DNA of 64,000 bases from Draconibacterium orientale (GTDB lineage Bacteria; Bacteroidota; Bacteroidia; Bacteroidales; Prolixibacteraceae). Every line of letters starts with the position of its first letter. Position 1 is the stretch's first letter. The stretch spans positions 1,302,001 to 1,366,000 of the forward strand of contig NZ_CP007451.1 of the NCBI RefSeq assembly GCF_000626635.1, read 5' to 3'. The notes beneath the pieces are model-generated. The model worked only from the letters and a program-made list of their open reading frames with translations, was not told the origin of the DNA and ran no database searches. The position numbers and the translations under genes are program-made. Below, piece by piece: positions 54,979 through 64,000 of the stretch.

Positions 54979-57900
54979 TCATTCCCCGGCTTCAGCTTGT
55001 TGGGCCTGGTATTTATTGTCTTTTACATAAGCCCAGATTATTAATCCGGCCAGTACTAAAATTGATGCAGGAACGGCAGGATCAACACCATCGGCAACTC
55101 CTTTTCCGTACGAATGCAGTCCCGAGAGGTAATAGTTCACGCCAAAATAAGTCATCAGCACCGAGGCGAAACCAAAGATCGATGCAAAATTATAGTTGAA
55201 AATTCCCTTTAACGAAGGAATCATTCGCATATGTACAATAAACGAGTAAATCACTACGGTAATCAATGCCCAGGTTTCTTTTGGATCCCAGCCCCAGTAG
55301 CGGCCCCAGCTTTCGTTGGCCCAAACGCCGCCAAGAAATGTTCCGATAGTGAGAAAATACAAACCAACCGTTGCCGACATTTCGTTAATGGTTGTTAGTT
55401 GCTCGATAAAACCGTTTACTTTTGCCTCGTTCACGCCTCTGCGCAGAACAATTAAAATCATTACCAAAACACCGAGGAACATACTCAGCCCAAGAAATCC
55501 GTAGCTGGCGGTAATAATGGCCACGTGAATAGCCAACCAGTAGGATTTGAGTACCGGCACAAGATTGGTCACTTCGGGATTCATCCAGCTGAGGTGAGCT
55601 ACAAACAGCGCAATTCCGGTTAAAAATGCTGCCGTACCAATTACCATCGGGTATTTTCGGCCAAAAATAATTCCGGCCAGCATGGTTGCCCACGCAACAT
55701 ACACCACCGATTCGTAACCGTTACTCCACGGTGCATGTCCTGAAATGTACCAGCGCACAGCTAATCCAACCGTGTGTACCAAAAACAGGATTATAATGAA
55801 TCCGAAAAACGAATACCGCAGAAACGACGGCAATTGCTTTTGTCTGAAAATATTGATAAAAAGTACTGTTAACAGCAAGAAACCAAATAAGAGGTAAAAC
55901 GGAAAGATGCGTTTAAACGGATTTACTTTGTTGAATAGAATTTCAACGTTTTTCTTTTTGTCGCCGGGCAACAAATCGGCTCCGTATTTTACCTGAAAAT
56001 TATCGACGGCTTGTAAAACCTGCACCGCATTCTCACTTTGGTTTTCGGTAATCGACTGCAAAAGCAACTGAAATCCGCTTTGTATAAAAATAGAATCGCC
56101 GTCGGTATATTCAGTGGCAGTACTTCCGGGCGCATACCAGGTATCTTCAACCCGTTCGCGCGGGAAAAGATGGAAAACAGAACCCTGAAATACCATAAAA
56201 CAAATATTTACGCGTTCATCCACATTTATGTATTCTTTATCCGCACGGTTGCGCATTCCCGGCGCTTTGGCATAAGCTGCCCGCACTTGGTCAGCAATTT
56301 TATAATTACCGTTTACATCAAAAAGCGATTCAACCGTAATGTATTTATTTTGTGCACCAAGTACCCCTTCCAGCGATTTATCGGCGACCTTTATTATGGG
56401 CATCGATTGCCAGATTTCGGGATAGGCCATCATACTCAGCACCACCCCATCGGCCGACAATCCATACAAACCTGATTTACGGCTAATCTTCCGAACAATC
56501 TCGCCCGACAGTGTTGACACCGGCTCAATTCGTCCATCAACTCCCTGCACCCACAATTCGCTGAATTCTTTTACAACTTCCGTGTCGATCGGCGGGATTC
56601 CGGCACCAACACCACTTTGTGCCGATGCTGAAAAAGCCACACTTCCCAACATCGCAACAAGCGCAATTACTTTTACCGAACTGGCTTTTAACTTTTTAGC
56701 CAGGTATTGAAAATAAGAATTCGGATTGATCAGCGACATAATCACTCCAACAATGAGCAGTAAATAACCGAGGTACGAAATCCACGTTCCCCAAAAGTCG
56801 TAATTCACGGAAAGTATCGTGCCTTGTTCATCTCTGTCGTACGACGACTGAAAGAACTTGTAGCCCCGGTGACTCAATGTATTATTCATGAAAATGCGAA
56901 TATCTTCGTTAATGCCTTTTGCCTGATCGACCAAAACAACCTCTGAAGCAAACGACGATGGCGAGTTTGATCCAGGATAATGCTCCAGCTGAAAATCTTT
57001 TAAATGAATACTAAACGGAACCTGCAGCGGCAGTGCGCCATAAGCCATTTTCAGTGTGCCGTTACCCAGTGGAACGCGCACGGTATCGGGGCGTTGCCCT
57101 GAATGACCAAACACCGGAATATTTTGCTGGCGTATTCCATCCGAAACCTGAATCATTACCGCATCTTCACCTGTTTCGGCCTGACTTTTTACCGCAGTGA
57201 ATGTTGCACTTGGCAGGAATTTCCGGACCAAAAAGCGGAAATTGTCATACCCATACAAAAACATCGGTTTTACCGGAATTGTATCGCCGGGATGTAAATC
57301 GACCGTTTCCTGCGAGGCCATAGTTGTTTCTTCAAGTTGCGCAAAAGAAGTCATAAACAAGGCGCCATCCTGCAGAAAGAAGTTGATTACTTTTTCCTCA
57401 TCGACCTGAAAACCGGCTGAAAAACCGGGGTAATCCAACACATCTCCTTCTTTAAACGAAAACGACTGCATCCCTTGTCCTCCGGGTGCCGAAAAAACAA
57501 AATCGATAACCGGCTCACCCGAATCGGAAGCGATAGCTTTTTGTTCGGCATTTTCGATAAAACCAACAGCTTTAACTTTTACCGCCTTTCCGTTAACATC
57601 GAATTTCGCTGAATACTGCTTAGGCGTAACCTCCGAAAAGCGCACCTGCGAAACCTCTTCCTGGCCTTCAAATGCGGCATAAAAATAATCATTGGTGGAA
57701 AGGATATAGTCGGCACTCTGGCCTTCGCGAATGTGCATTACCCCCTCGAAACTGATAAAGCGCGTTACTGCACCTCCGAGTATCATCACCAAAAACGACA
57801 CGTGAAAAATGCCCAACGTGTATCGCCTGTTGGTGAAAAAACGGTAACGAAACATGTTATTGATAAGGTTGAGCGCAAACAGCCCCCAAAGCACCTCGAA

Positions 57901-58047
57901 CCAATGCGTGTTGTACACCAGCGCACGGGCGGTTGGCGTACCATAGCTACTTTCGATAAATGTGGCAACAGCCATTGAAAAAGCAAGTGCCAAAAAAATA
58001 AATGCCGCGAACGGCATGGATGTTATAAACGAATAAAATTTCTTCAT
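54979..58047 (-). CDS. ccsBA: Fused cytochrome c biogenesis protein CcsBA (ResB-CcsA)
   Basis: 1022-residue system II cytochrome c synthase that exports heme and attaches it to apocytochromes. The N-terminal ResB/CcsB part (about 1-470) has helices at about 10-27, 45-62, 76-95 and 420-445 and a large periplasmic domain. A second periplasmic segment spans about 470-740. The CcsA half (about 745-1015) carries the heme-handling WWD-like motif (NESWGRYWGWDPKETWALI) with flanking helices and His. Fusion of both subunits in one chain is known in Bacteroidota and epsilonproteobacteria. No cytochrome gene is adjacent. Confidence 0.93.
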   Translation of the reverse strand: MKKFYSFITSMPFAAFIFLALAFSMAVATFIESSYGTPTARALVYNTHWFEVLWGLFALNLINNMFRYRFFTNRRYTLGIFHVSFLVMILGGAVTRFISFEGVMHIREGQSADYILSTNDYFYAAFEGQEEVSQVRFSEVTPKQYSAKFDVNGKAVKVKAVGFIENAEQKAIASDSGEPVIDFVFSAPGGQGMQSFSFKEGDVLDYPGFSAGFQVDEEKVINFFLQDGALFMTSFAQLEETTMASQETVDLHPGDTIPVKPMFLYGYDNFRFLVRKFLPSATFTAVKSQAETGEDAVMIQVSDGIRQQNIPVFGHSGQRPDTVRVPLGNGTLKMAYGALPLQVPFSIHLKDFQLEHYPGSNSPSSFASEVVLVDQAKGINEDIRIFMNNTLSHRGYKFFQSSYDRDEQGTILSVNYDFWGTWISYLGYLLLIVGVIMSLINPNSYFQYLAKKLKASSVKVIALVAMLGSVAFSASAQSGVGAGIPPIDTEVVKEFSELWVQGVDGRIEPVSTLSGEIVRKISRKSGLYGLSADGVVLSMMAYPEIWQSMPIIKVADKSLEGVLGAQNKYITVESLFDVNGNYKIADQVRAAYAKAPGMRNRADKEYINVDERVNICFMVFQGSVFHLFPRERVEDTWYAPGSTATEYTDGDSIFIQSGFQLLLQSITENQSENAVQVLQAVDNFQVKYGADLLPGDKKKNVEILFNKVNPFKRIFPFYLLFGFLLLTVLFINIFRQKQLPSFLRYSFFGFIIILFLVHTVGLAVRWYISGHAPWSNGYESVVYVAWATMLAGIIFGRKYPMVIGTAAFLTGIALFVAHLSWMNPEVTNLVPVLKSYWLAIHVAIITASYGFLGLSMFLGVLVMILIVLRRGVNEAKVNGFIEQLTTINEMSATVGLYFLTIGTFLGGVWANESWGRYWGWDPKETWALITVVIYSFIVHMRMIPSLKGIFNYNFASIFGFASVLMTYFGVNYYLSGLHSYGKGVADGVDPAVPASILVLAGLIIWAYVKDNKYQAQQAEAGE

Positions 58048-58085
58048 TACTATTTTATCAATTTAGTTTCAAGTGATTTTTATAC

Positions 58086-58100
58086 TACCAATTGGTATAA
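58086..58100 (-). promoter_or_regulatory. Palindrome TACCAATTGGTA upstream of ccsBA
   Basis: Perfect 12-base dyad (58086-58097), 39 bases before the ccsBA start. The overlapping 12-mer at 58089-58100 equals, inverted, the left end of the MITE-like element at 52757. It could be an operator or an element remnant. Confidence 0.4.
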
Positions 58101-58307
58101 CCGTTTCCTTACAAAATAGTTGCTGAAAATAATCCTTATTTAGAACAATTCAAAAAAAAGAGCCGAAACAAAAACCTCTTTGGTATTTTTTATCAATCAC
58201 CAACAGGGCGTAACTCCATTTTATGCGCTAAGCACATTACCTTCTCTGCGGGGGCAGCAAAAGCAGTATTATTACCTCAAACAAAAGCTGTCATCTTAAT
58301 ACAAAAA

Positions 58308-58366
58308 AGACCTTCAAGGTTTTGGGAACCTTGAAGGTCTAGATTACCAGCGGTTATAAACCGCTG
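58308..58366. repeat. Two adjacent GC-rich hairpins after alaS
   Basis: AGACCTTCAAGGTT (58308-58321) pairs perfectly with 58327-58340; CAGCGGTT (58348-58355) pairs with AACCGCTG (58359-58366). The first shares CCTTCAAG/CTTGAAGG with the hairpin at 1234-1266. They lie in the 374-base gap (58048-58421) between ccsBA and alaS, on the 3' side of alaS, and may end its transcript. No gene is seen in the gap. Confidence 0.7.
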
Positions 58367-58421
58367 ATCCCGTTATGCGAAAATCAGCTAAATCCGCATT
58401 ATCAGCGTTCAATAAGTTCTT

Positions 58422-61043
58422 CTACTGCAAAAAGGAAAGTGCTTTTTCGATAGCCGCCTGCAAACCGCTAACATCTTTACCACCGGCAGTAGCGTAAAAC
58501 GGCTGGCCACCGCCGCCACCTTTAATCTCTTTTCCGGCTTCGCGAACAATTTGCCCGGCATTTAGTCCTTTTTCGGCAACAATATTATCCGAAATCATTA
58601 CCGTAAGGTTCGGCTTACCGTTTATGTCGGCACCAATTACCAAAAACAAATCATCAATCTCGCCTTTTAGCTGGAAAGCCAAATCTTTTACCAAGCCGGC
58701 ATTGTCGATTACAATTTTATCGGCGATGATATTTACGCCGTTTTCGTTTAACACTTTGCTCTTCAGGTTGGCCTTGGTCATTTTTAAACTCTCCTGCTGG
58801 AAAGCCTCAATTTGTTTGCTCAACTCGTTATTTTGCTGCAGCAGTGTGGTTACACTTCCCAGCAAATCTTTCGAACCTTTTAGCGTTTCCTTAATGTTGT
58901 TAATCAGTGCCAACTGGTCGTTAATGTATTTTTCAGCGCGGTCGGCAGTAATGGCTTCAATACGGCGCACACCGGCAGCAATCGCACTTTCCGACACAAT
59001 TTTCAGCATCCCGATCTGGCCGGTGGCAGTAACGTGTGTTCCACCACACAGCTCCACCGATTCGCCAAATTTAATTACACGAACCGCCTCGCCGTATTTT
59101 TCGCCAAACAACATCATTGCACCCGATGCTTTGGCTTCTTCAATCGGCATTTCGCGGTTTTCTTCTTTTGCTGAATTTTCGCGAATTTTTTCGTTTACCA
59201 GTTTTTCTACCGCTGCAATTTCCTCATCGGTCATTTTTTGGAAATGCGAAAAGTCGAAACGCAAATGATCGGCATTTACCAACGAACCTTTTTGTTCCAC
59301 ATGCGATCCTAAAACTTCGCGCAAAGCCGCATGCAACAAGTGCGTTGCCGTGTGGTTATTGGCAATATTTGTACGGCGTTTGGCATTTACCACAGCAGAG
59401 AATGTTTCTTCCGGGTTTTCGGGCAGCGCATTCACCAAATGCACAATCAGGTTATTTTCTTTTTGTGTATCGATGATCGAAGTTTTTACGCCATCAAATT
59501 CGATGTAACCCGCATCGCCAACCTGGCCACCCGATTCGCCATAAAACGGCGTTTGGTCGAATACCAACTGGAAGAACGATTTTTTCTTCTGCGTTACTTT
59601 GCGGTAACGGGCTATTTTAATTTCGGCTTCCAGTTTGTCGTAGCCTAAAAATTCGGTTTTTTCAATTTTGCGCAGTTCCACCCAATCGTCGGTTTCCTGG
59701 GCAGCCGCATTGCGCGAGCGATCTTTTTGAGCCTGCATTTCTTTCGAAAAACCATCCTGATCTACACCCAGGCCGTTTTCGCGGGTAATCAACTCTGTCA
59801 GGTCGAGTGGGAAGCCAAAAGTATCGTACAATACGAAAGCATCTTTTCCGGCAATTTCTTTGGCGCCATCATTTTTCGCTTTCGAAATCATATCGTCCAA
59901 CATTACAATACCGGTTGAAAGGGTACGCAGGAACGACTCTTCCTCTTCTTTAATCACCTTTTCAATCAGCGTTTGCTGGCTTACCAACTCGGGGAAAGCT
60001 TCGCCCATTGTGTCTTTTAACACACCAATTAAACGATAAATAAAGGCATCTTTTAAATCGAGGAAAGTATAACCATAACGCACGGCGCGGCGCAAAATAC
60101 GACGGATTACATAACCGGCTTTATTGTTCGATGGCAACTGCCCGTCGGCAATGGCAAAAGCCACCGCACGCAGGTGGTCGGCAATAACGCGCATAGCAAT
60201 GTCAACCTTTTCCTCTTCGCCATATTTTTTATTACACAGCTTGCCAATTTCGGCAATTGTATTCTGGAAAACATCGGTATCGTAGTTCGACTGAACACCT
60301 TGCAACACCATACATAAACGCTCGAAACCCATCCCAGTATCCACGTGTTTAGCTGGCAGACTTTCTAGGTTACCGTTTGCTTTTCGGTTAAACTGAATAA
60401 AAACCAGGTTCCAGATCTCAATTACCTGCGGGTGGTCCATATTTACCAAATCGCGGCCGGGAACTTTTGCACGTTCCTCATCCGAGCGAATATCAACATG
60501 AACTTCCGAGCAAGGTCCGCAAGGTCCGGTTTCACCCATTTCCCAGAAATTATCTTTTTTGTTACCGTTCAGAATGCGGTCTTTTGGCAGGTACTGCTCC
60601 CAGTAACCGGCAGCTTCGTTGTCACGTTCCTGATTATCATCGGCACTTCCTTCAAAAACGGTGGCGTACAAACGGCTGGCATCAATACCCATACGTTTTA
60701 CCAAAAACTCCCATGCCCAGTCGATCGCTTCTTTTTTAAAGTAATCGCCAAACGACCAGTTTCCCAGCATTTCGAACATGGTGTGGTGATAGGTGTCCAA
60801 ACCAACTTCTTCCAAATCGTTGTGTTTTCCTGAAACACGCAGACACTTTTGCGTATCGGCCACCCGCGGATATTTTACCGGTTCGTTACCTAAAAACTGG
60901 TCTTTAAACTGGTTCATCCCCGCATTGGTAAACATCAGCGTTGGGTCGCCTTTTACCACCATCGGTGCAGAGTTTACAATCTGATGTTCTTTCTCGGTAA
61001 AAAAGTCGAGAAAAGCCTTACGTATCTCTTTAGAAGTCTTCAT
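58422..61043 (-). CDS. alaS: Alanine--tRNA ligase
   Basis: Class II synthetase charging tRNA-Ala. The 873-residue length is standard. It opens [21 protein letters not shown], contains the aminoacylation domain (about 1-460), the editing domain with HxxxH zinc ligands in [12 protein letters not shown] (about 565) and [15 protein letters not shown] (about 668), a coiled-coil (about 705-760), and the C-Ala domain ending in [17 protein letters not shown]. All motifs are intact. It is divergent from an M23 peptidase gene across 178 bases, a gene order seen in other Bacteroidota. Confidence 0.98.
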   Translation of the reverse strand: MKTSKEIRKAFLDFFTEKEHQIVNSAPMVVKGDPTLMFTNAGMNQFKDQFLGNEPVKYPRVADTQKCLRVSGKHNDLEEVGLDTYHHTMFEMLGNWSFGDYFKKEAIDWAWEFLVKRMGIDASRLYATVFEGSADDNQERDNEAAGYWEQYLPKDRILNGNKKDNFWEMGETGPCGPCSEVHVDIRSDEERAKVPGRDLVNMDHPQVIEIWNLVFIQFNRKANGNLESLPAKHVDTGMGFERLCMVLQGVQSNYDTDVFQNTIAEIGKLCNKKYGEEEKVDIAMRVIADHLRAVAFAIADGQLPSNNKAGYVIRRILRRAVRYGYTFLDLKDAFIYRLIGVLKDTMGEAFPELVSQQTLIEKVIKEEEESFLRTLSTGIVMLDDMISKAKNDGAKEIAGKDAFVLYDTFGFPLDLTELITRENGLGVDQDGFSKEMQAQKDRSRNAAAQETDDWVELRKIEKTEFLGYDKLEAEIKIARYRKVTQKKKSFFQLVFDQTPFYGESGGQVGDAGYIEFDGVKTSIIDTQKENNLIVHLVNALPENPEETFSAVVNAKRRTNIANNHTATHLLHAALREVLGSHVEQKGSLVNADHLRFDFSHFQKMTDEEIAAVEKLVNEKIRENSAKEENREMPIEEAKASGAMMLFGEKYGEAVRVIKFGESVELCGGTHVTATGQIGMLKIVSESAIAAGVRRIEAITADRAEKYINDQLALINNIKETLKGSKDLLGSVTTLLQQNNELSKQIEAFQQESLKMTKANLKSKVLNENGVNIIADKIVIDNAGLVKDLAFQLKGEIDDLFLVIGADINGKPNLTVMISDNIVAEKGLNAGQIVREAGKEIKGGGGGQPFYATAGGKDVSGLQAAIEKALSFLQ

Positions 61044-61123
61044 TTTCCGTCTGTATGATTTATCAATTCGTTAAAAAAATTTAATGCAAAGAAAACAAAT
61101 TCATTAATTATGAGTTATTTACT

Positions 61124-61131
61124 TACCTTTG
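61124..61131 (+). promoter_or_regulatory. Candidate -7 box for the M23 peptidase gene
   Basis: TACCTTTG matches TAnnTTTG, 90 bases before the start. The -33 position is not clear. Confidence 0.4.
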
Positions 61132-61221
61132 CCGCGTGAAAAATCACGTTTTATTAAATCCATGCAAAGTTATAGGATTTAATGAATCAGCATTAATAAA
61201 GAGAAAAAACCGGCCTTTTAT

Positions 61222-62202
61222 ATGGCAAAAAAGAAATATAAATTTAACCCGGATACGCTGAGTTACGAGAGCGTAGGATTAAGTTGGAAAGCCAAAGCAG
61301 CAAAAATACTCACCTATTTTTCGAGTAGTCTGGCCCTGGCTATTGTAATCACGCTAATTTTCGTAAACTTTTACGATACGCCGCGATCAAAGCATTTGAT
61401 GCGTGAAAACAAGCGCTTGCTTACCCAATACGAGTTACTTTCAAAAGATTTGGACAAGGTAGCCAATGTATTGGCGGAGCTGCAACAGCGCGACGATAAT
61501 ATTTACCGTGTAATTTTTGAAGCCGAACCCATTCCGTCAACTGTACGAAATGCAGGTTTTGGTGGTGCCAATAAATATTCGGAGCTGGAAGACATGGACA
61601 ATGCCGAGTTGGTTATTGCCACCGCACATAAGTTGGATGTAATTTCGAAACAAGCGTATATTCAGTCGAAATCGTACGACGAAGTGTTGGAACTGGCGCT
61701 GAACAAAGAAAAAATGCTGGCTTCGTTACCAGCAATTATGCCCATTACCAACACCGATTTAAAACGTACATCAAGTGGTTGGGGCTATCGCGTTCACCCG
61801 ATTTACAAAGTACGAAAAATGCACTGGGGCCAGGACTTTACAGCTCCGGTAGGAACGCCAATTTATGCCACCGGCGACGGTAAAGTTACCGACGTGTCAG
61901 GTTCGAAAAGAAGCAAAGTTGGACTGGGATTACATGTTAAAATCGACCACGGATTTGGCTACGAAACGGTTTACGGCCACATGAATGAATTTAATGTAAA
62001 ACGCGGCCAGCAGGTAAAACGTGGCGATATTATTGGCTATGTTGGAAATACTGGCGGATCAACTGCACCACACCTGCACTACGAAGTACATAAAGACGGA
62101 CGAAAAGTAAATCCCGCCTATTACATGTTTAAAGATCTGACACCTCAGGAATACGACAAAATGATTGCGATTTCGTCTAATATTGGGCAGTCGCTGGATT
62201 AA
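61222..62202 (+). CDS. Membrane-anchored M23 family metallopeptidase
   Basis: 326 residues. A cytoplasmic N-terminal segment is followed by one transmembrane helix (about 30-51, YFSSSLALAIVITLIFVNFY), a periplasmic coiled-coil (about 60-100), and the zinc domain: RVHPIYKVRKMHWGQDF with H201 and D205, and the second ligand pair in APHLHYEV (H284 and H286). It is a complete LytM site, so an active peptidoglycan endopeptidase is likely, held in the inner membrane. It is divergent from alaS. Confidence 0.94.
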   Translation: MAKKKYKFNPDTLSYESVGLSWKAKAAKILTYFSSSLALAIVITLIFVNFYDTPRSKHLMRENKRLLTQYELLSKDLDKVANVLAELQQRDDNIYRVIFEAEPIPSTVRNAGFGGANKYSELEDMDNAELVIATAHKLDVISKQAYIQSKSYDEVLELALNKEKMLASLPAIMPITNTDLKRTSSGWGYRVHPIYKVRKMHWGQDFTAPVGTPIYATGDGKVTDVSGSKRSKVGLGLHVKIDHGFGYETVYGHMNEFNVKRGQQVKRGDIIGYVGNTGGSTAPHLHYEVHKDGRKVNPAYYMFKDLTPQEYDKMIAISSNIGQSLD

Positions 62203-62223
62203 GGCATTCTTAAAAAGCCCTTC

Positions 62224-62325
62224 CTATTCGAAGAAAAACAGAAAATAGATCACAAAGATTATTACAATGATAATCCATGTAAATAATCTCACTGAACCAA
62301 TCTTCTTATGAAAGAAACTCTTCAT
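62224..62325 (-). CDS. 33-residue single-pass membrane peptide
   Basis: ATG at 62325-62323, stop TAG at 62224-62226. The peptide has a basic N-terminus (MKSFFHKKIGSVR), one long hydrophobic helix of about 19 residues (LFTWIIIVIIFVIYFLFFF) and a final Glu. It lies 48 bases downstream of the peptide-exporter-type ABC transporter on the same strand, so it is probably on that transcript. The layout is that of a small integral membrane peptide, or of the start of an HlyD-type protein that is cut short. Expression is not shown; no close family is recognised. Confidence 0.55.
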   Translation of the reverse strand: MKSFFHKKIGSVRLFTWIIIVIIFVIYFLFFFE

Positions 62326-62373
62326 GATTGCTAAATAGGTTTGTTCAAATATGTTGAAAATAACAAAAAAGCT

Positions 62374-64000
62374 TTAGCACTTCTCATCCAAAACCAGTTC
62401 TTCAAAGGCTTCCCGGTAAAACCGGTTTTTATTAATAAGTTCTTCGTGTCTGCCAATTGCTGCTACACCTTTATTTTCAATCACATAAATTTTATCTGAA
62501 TAACGAGCAAGTTGAGGCCTGTGCGTTACAAAAATTATTGCAACGTCCTTTTTAATCCGGTTCATCATTTCAATAACAAATTTCTCTGTTCGTCGCCCCA
62601 TTGCAGACGTAGCTTCATCGAGTAATAGCAATTGGGGCTTGTTATATAAAGCTCTTGCTAAAGATATCATTTGCCTTTGCCCCCCAGAAAGATTAGTACT
62701 GTTCTCGTTAATGATGGTTGCATATCCTTGTTGGAATTCTGTAATGAACTCATGAAATCCATATTCCTGGCAAAACTGAACAACCTTTTCTGTATCAGGA
62801 TTCTCTTCCAGCGCAATATTTTCCAGTATAGTACCATTAAATAATTGAACATGCTGCTCTACAACTCCTAAGTATTTCCGCCATGTTACTGTTTCATTCC
62901 TCAACCAATCTTCTCCATTTACCAGAATTCTACCGGACTCAGGCTTCTGAAATCGTTGCAAAACAGAAAGCAATGTACTTTTGCCACAGCCAATGTCTCC
63001 AAAAAAAGTTACCATTTCTCCTCTGTTCACCTCGAAATTGATATCCTTAAGCAACAAACTCCTCCCGGGAAAACGGAAGTTTAATTCTTTTACCTGAAGG
63101 TTGTTAAGTTGAAACACATCTTCTTGCCTATCAAAATCGCAAACCTGGTACTCAGGTTCAGCAGCAGCAAATTCATACATTCGATCAAAAGCAATGCGGG
63201 CTTCCTGAAACTGAATATTCGCCATGGCAATATTTATTACCGAGGTTCCCATTCCTCCTACCAAAGTAATAATGGCCATCATTTGCCCCAACATTAATTG
63301 TTCAGACAATATTAAAAATGAAGTCCATGAAATAACTCCTGCAACCAGTATTGCACTTCCGAGGCTAATCCAGAAATTAAGCCGGGCTCCAAGCAATCCT
63401 AAACTGTAAACTTTCTGCATAAAAAATTCATAAATAGCATTTACAACTTTTGAAAACAGGTTTTCGCGGTTATACGATTTAATCGCTTTTATTCCGCTAA
63501 TGGTATCTATATACTTGCTTTCGGTAGCAGCATAGCTTTGCATTACTTCGCGTTGGGCAACAATAATCCTTTTGTTGTAACGCCACGCCAAAAAGCCAAA
63601 AACCGGTACCGACAATAAACTTATAAAACCGGTTGATACCGAGTAAAAGAAGATGTATCCTGCTGATATCAATGTAACCAATACATCAATAACTATCTGG
63701 CTGCTTAAATAAACAACAACCTTTTGTATACGGCTGGCATCATTCATACGAGCAATCATATCGCCGGTTGAAGTGCTATCGAAAAAAGGTTTGGGCAAAA
63801 AAAGCAAATTGCCAAAAAAGTTAGCAATTAAGCGCACATTCATTTCTTTACTTTGCCGTACCAAAAATATACTGCGCACATAGGTTATAAGCGCCCTTGC
63901 CAAAAGAATAATGGAGAAAATTACAATTCCAAACACCAGTGTTCGAATATTTCTTTCGGGTAAAATCTGATCGATTAATTTTTGCGAGAAAATAGCGGTG
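62374..64000 (-). CDS. Peptide-exporter-type ABC transporter, fused permease and ATPase (N-terminus cut by window edge)
   Basis: The reading frame stays open to the edge, so the GTG at 63936 is not the start; about 542 residues are seen. The membrane part (about the first 270) has six-helix ABC exporter features, with FFDSTSTGDMIARMNDASRI matching the bacteriocin/peptide exporter (SunT/ComA) wording. The ATPase part has Walker A GDIGCGKST, signature LSGGQRQ, Walker B LLLLDEATS and switch His in THR. The D-loop is unusual: SAMGRRTE in place of SALD. A C39 leader peptidase domain, if present, would lie past the edge. A tiny membrane peptide gene follows. Confidence 0.9.
   Translation of the reverse strand, partial: TAIFSQKLIDQILPERNIRTLVFGIVIFSIILLARALITYVRSIFLVRQSKEMNVRLIANFFGNLLFLPKPFFDSTSTGDMIARMNDASRIQKVVVYLSSQIVIDVLVTLISAGYIFFYSVSTGFISLLSVPVFGFLAWRYNKRIIVAQREVMQSYAATESKYIDTISGIKAIKSYNRENLFSKVVNAIYEFFMQKVYSLGLLGARLNFWISLGSAILVAGVISWTSFLILSEQLMLGQMMAIITLVGGMGTSVINIAMANIQFQEARIAFDRMYEFAAAEPEYQVCDFDRQEDVFQLNNLQVKELNFRFPGRSLLLKDINFEVNRGEMVTFFGDIGCGKSTLLSVLQRFQKPESGRILVNGEDWLRNETVTWRKYLGVVEQHVQLFNGTILENIALEENPDTEKVVQFCQEYGFHEFITEFQQGYATIINENSTNLSGGQRQMISLARALYNKPQLLLLDEATSAMGRRTEKFVIEMMNRIKKDVAIIFVTHRPQLARYSDKIYVIENKGVAAIGRHEELINKNRFYREAFEELVLDEKC

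Overview
The window is a gene-dense chromosomal segment of a Bacteroidota bacterium. Reasons seen directly: Bacteroidota-type promoters (TTTG, 19 bases, TAnnTTTG), carboxypeptidase-regulatory-like/TonB receptor fusions, two proteins with a type IX secretion (Por) sorting tail, DeoC, RprXY-like and LytTR regulators, and secreted GH20/GH29 glycosidases. The mix fits a marine or sediment member of the Marinilabiliales/Prolixibacteraceae; that rank is inference from gene content only. No phage, IS transposase, CRISPR array or rRNA is present; one tRNA-Ser(GGA) is.

Layout. 1-6.6 kb: a window-truncated M23 lipoprotein, a YitT-type membrane protein, leuS, and the first glutamate dehydrogenase. 6.8-14.3 kb: two TonB-dependent receptors, a HhH-GPD DNA glycosylase and two membrane proteins of unknown role. 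14.5-19 kb: an ExbB/(membrane protein)/ExbD/ExbD energising operon, tRNA-Ser, L-asparaginase and a TatD nuclease. 19.3-23.1 kb: the second glutamate dehydrogenase and groES-groEL. 23.4-28.5 kb: an orphan lipoprotein, a Cys-rich PAS protein, an envelope-biogenesis operon (sigma-54 activator, LptE, TPR-like protein, SecG) and divergent kdsB. 28.5-33.8 kb: a small T9SS-tail protein, a secreted phospholipase-D-fold enzyme with a T9SS tail, convergent deoC, a Tat-exported aldo/keto reductase and a Rossmann-like molybdenum-carrier-family protein. 33.9-41.9 kb: lepA, an RprY/RprX-like two-component pair, purN, acpP-fabF-rnc and a double LAB_N membrane protein. 42-45.4 kb: a miniature ExbB-like protein, a LytS/LytTR pair and a CDF metal exporter. 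45.5-50.9 kb: a glycan locus (GH20, YCF48-like propeller, GH29, hexokinase). 51-58.4 kb: a repeat-rich stretch around an acyl-CoA synthetase and a fused cytochrome c maturation protein CcsBA. 58.4-64 kb: alaS, a second M23 peptidase, a 33-residue membrane peptide and a window-truncated peptide-exporter-type ABC transporter.

The strongest functional reading is the glutamate dehydrogenase pair: the two paralogues carry opposite residues at the two positions (238 and 262 in clostridial numbering) known to set NADH versus NADPH preference, and only the NADH-type copy has a perfect 17-base palindrome beside its promoter. The other signal features lying outside genes do not explain are short-period repeat arrays (20-21 bp and 41 bp), a three-hairpin palindromic element, a MITE-like element and an orphan terminator. 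The least explained coding signal is the tiny membrane peptide beside the peptide exporter. I do not see a clearly new defence or mobile system.
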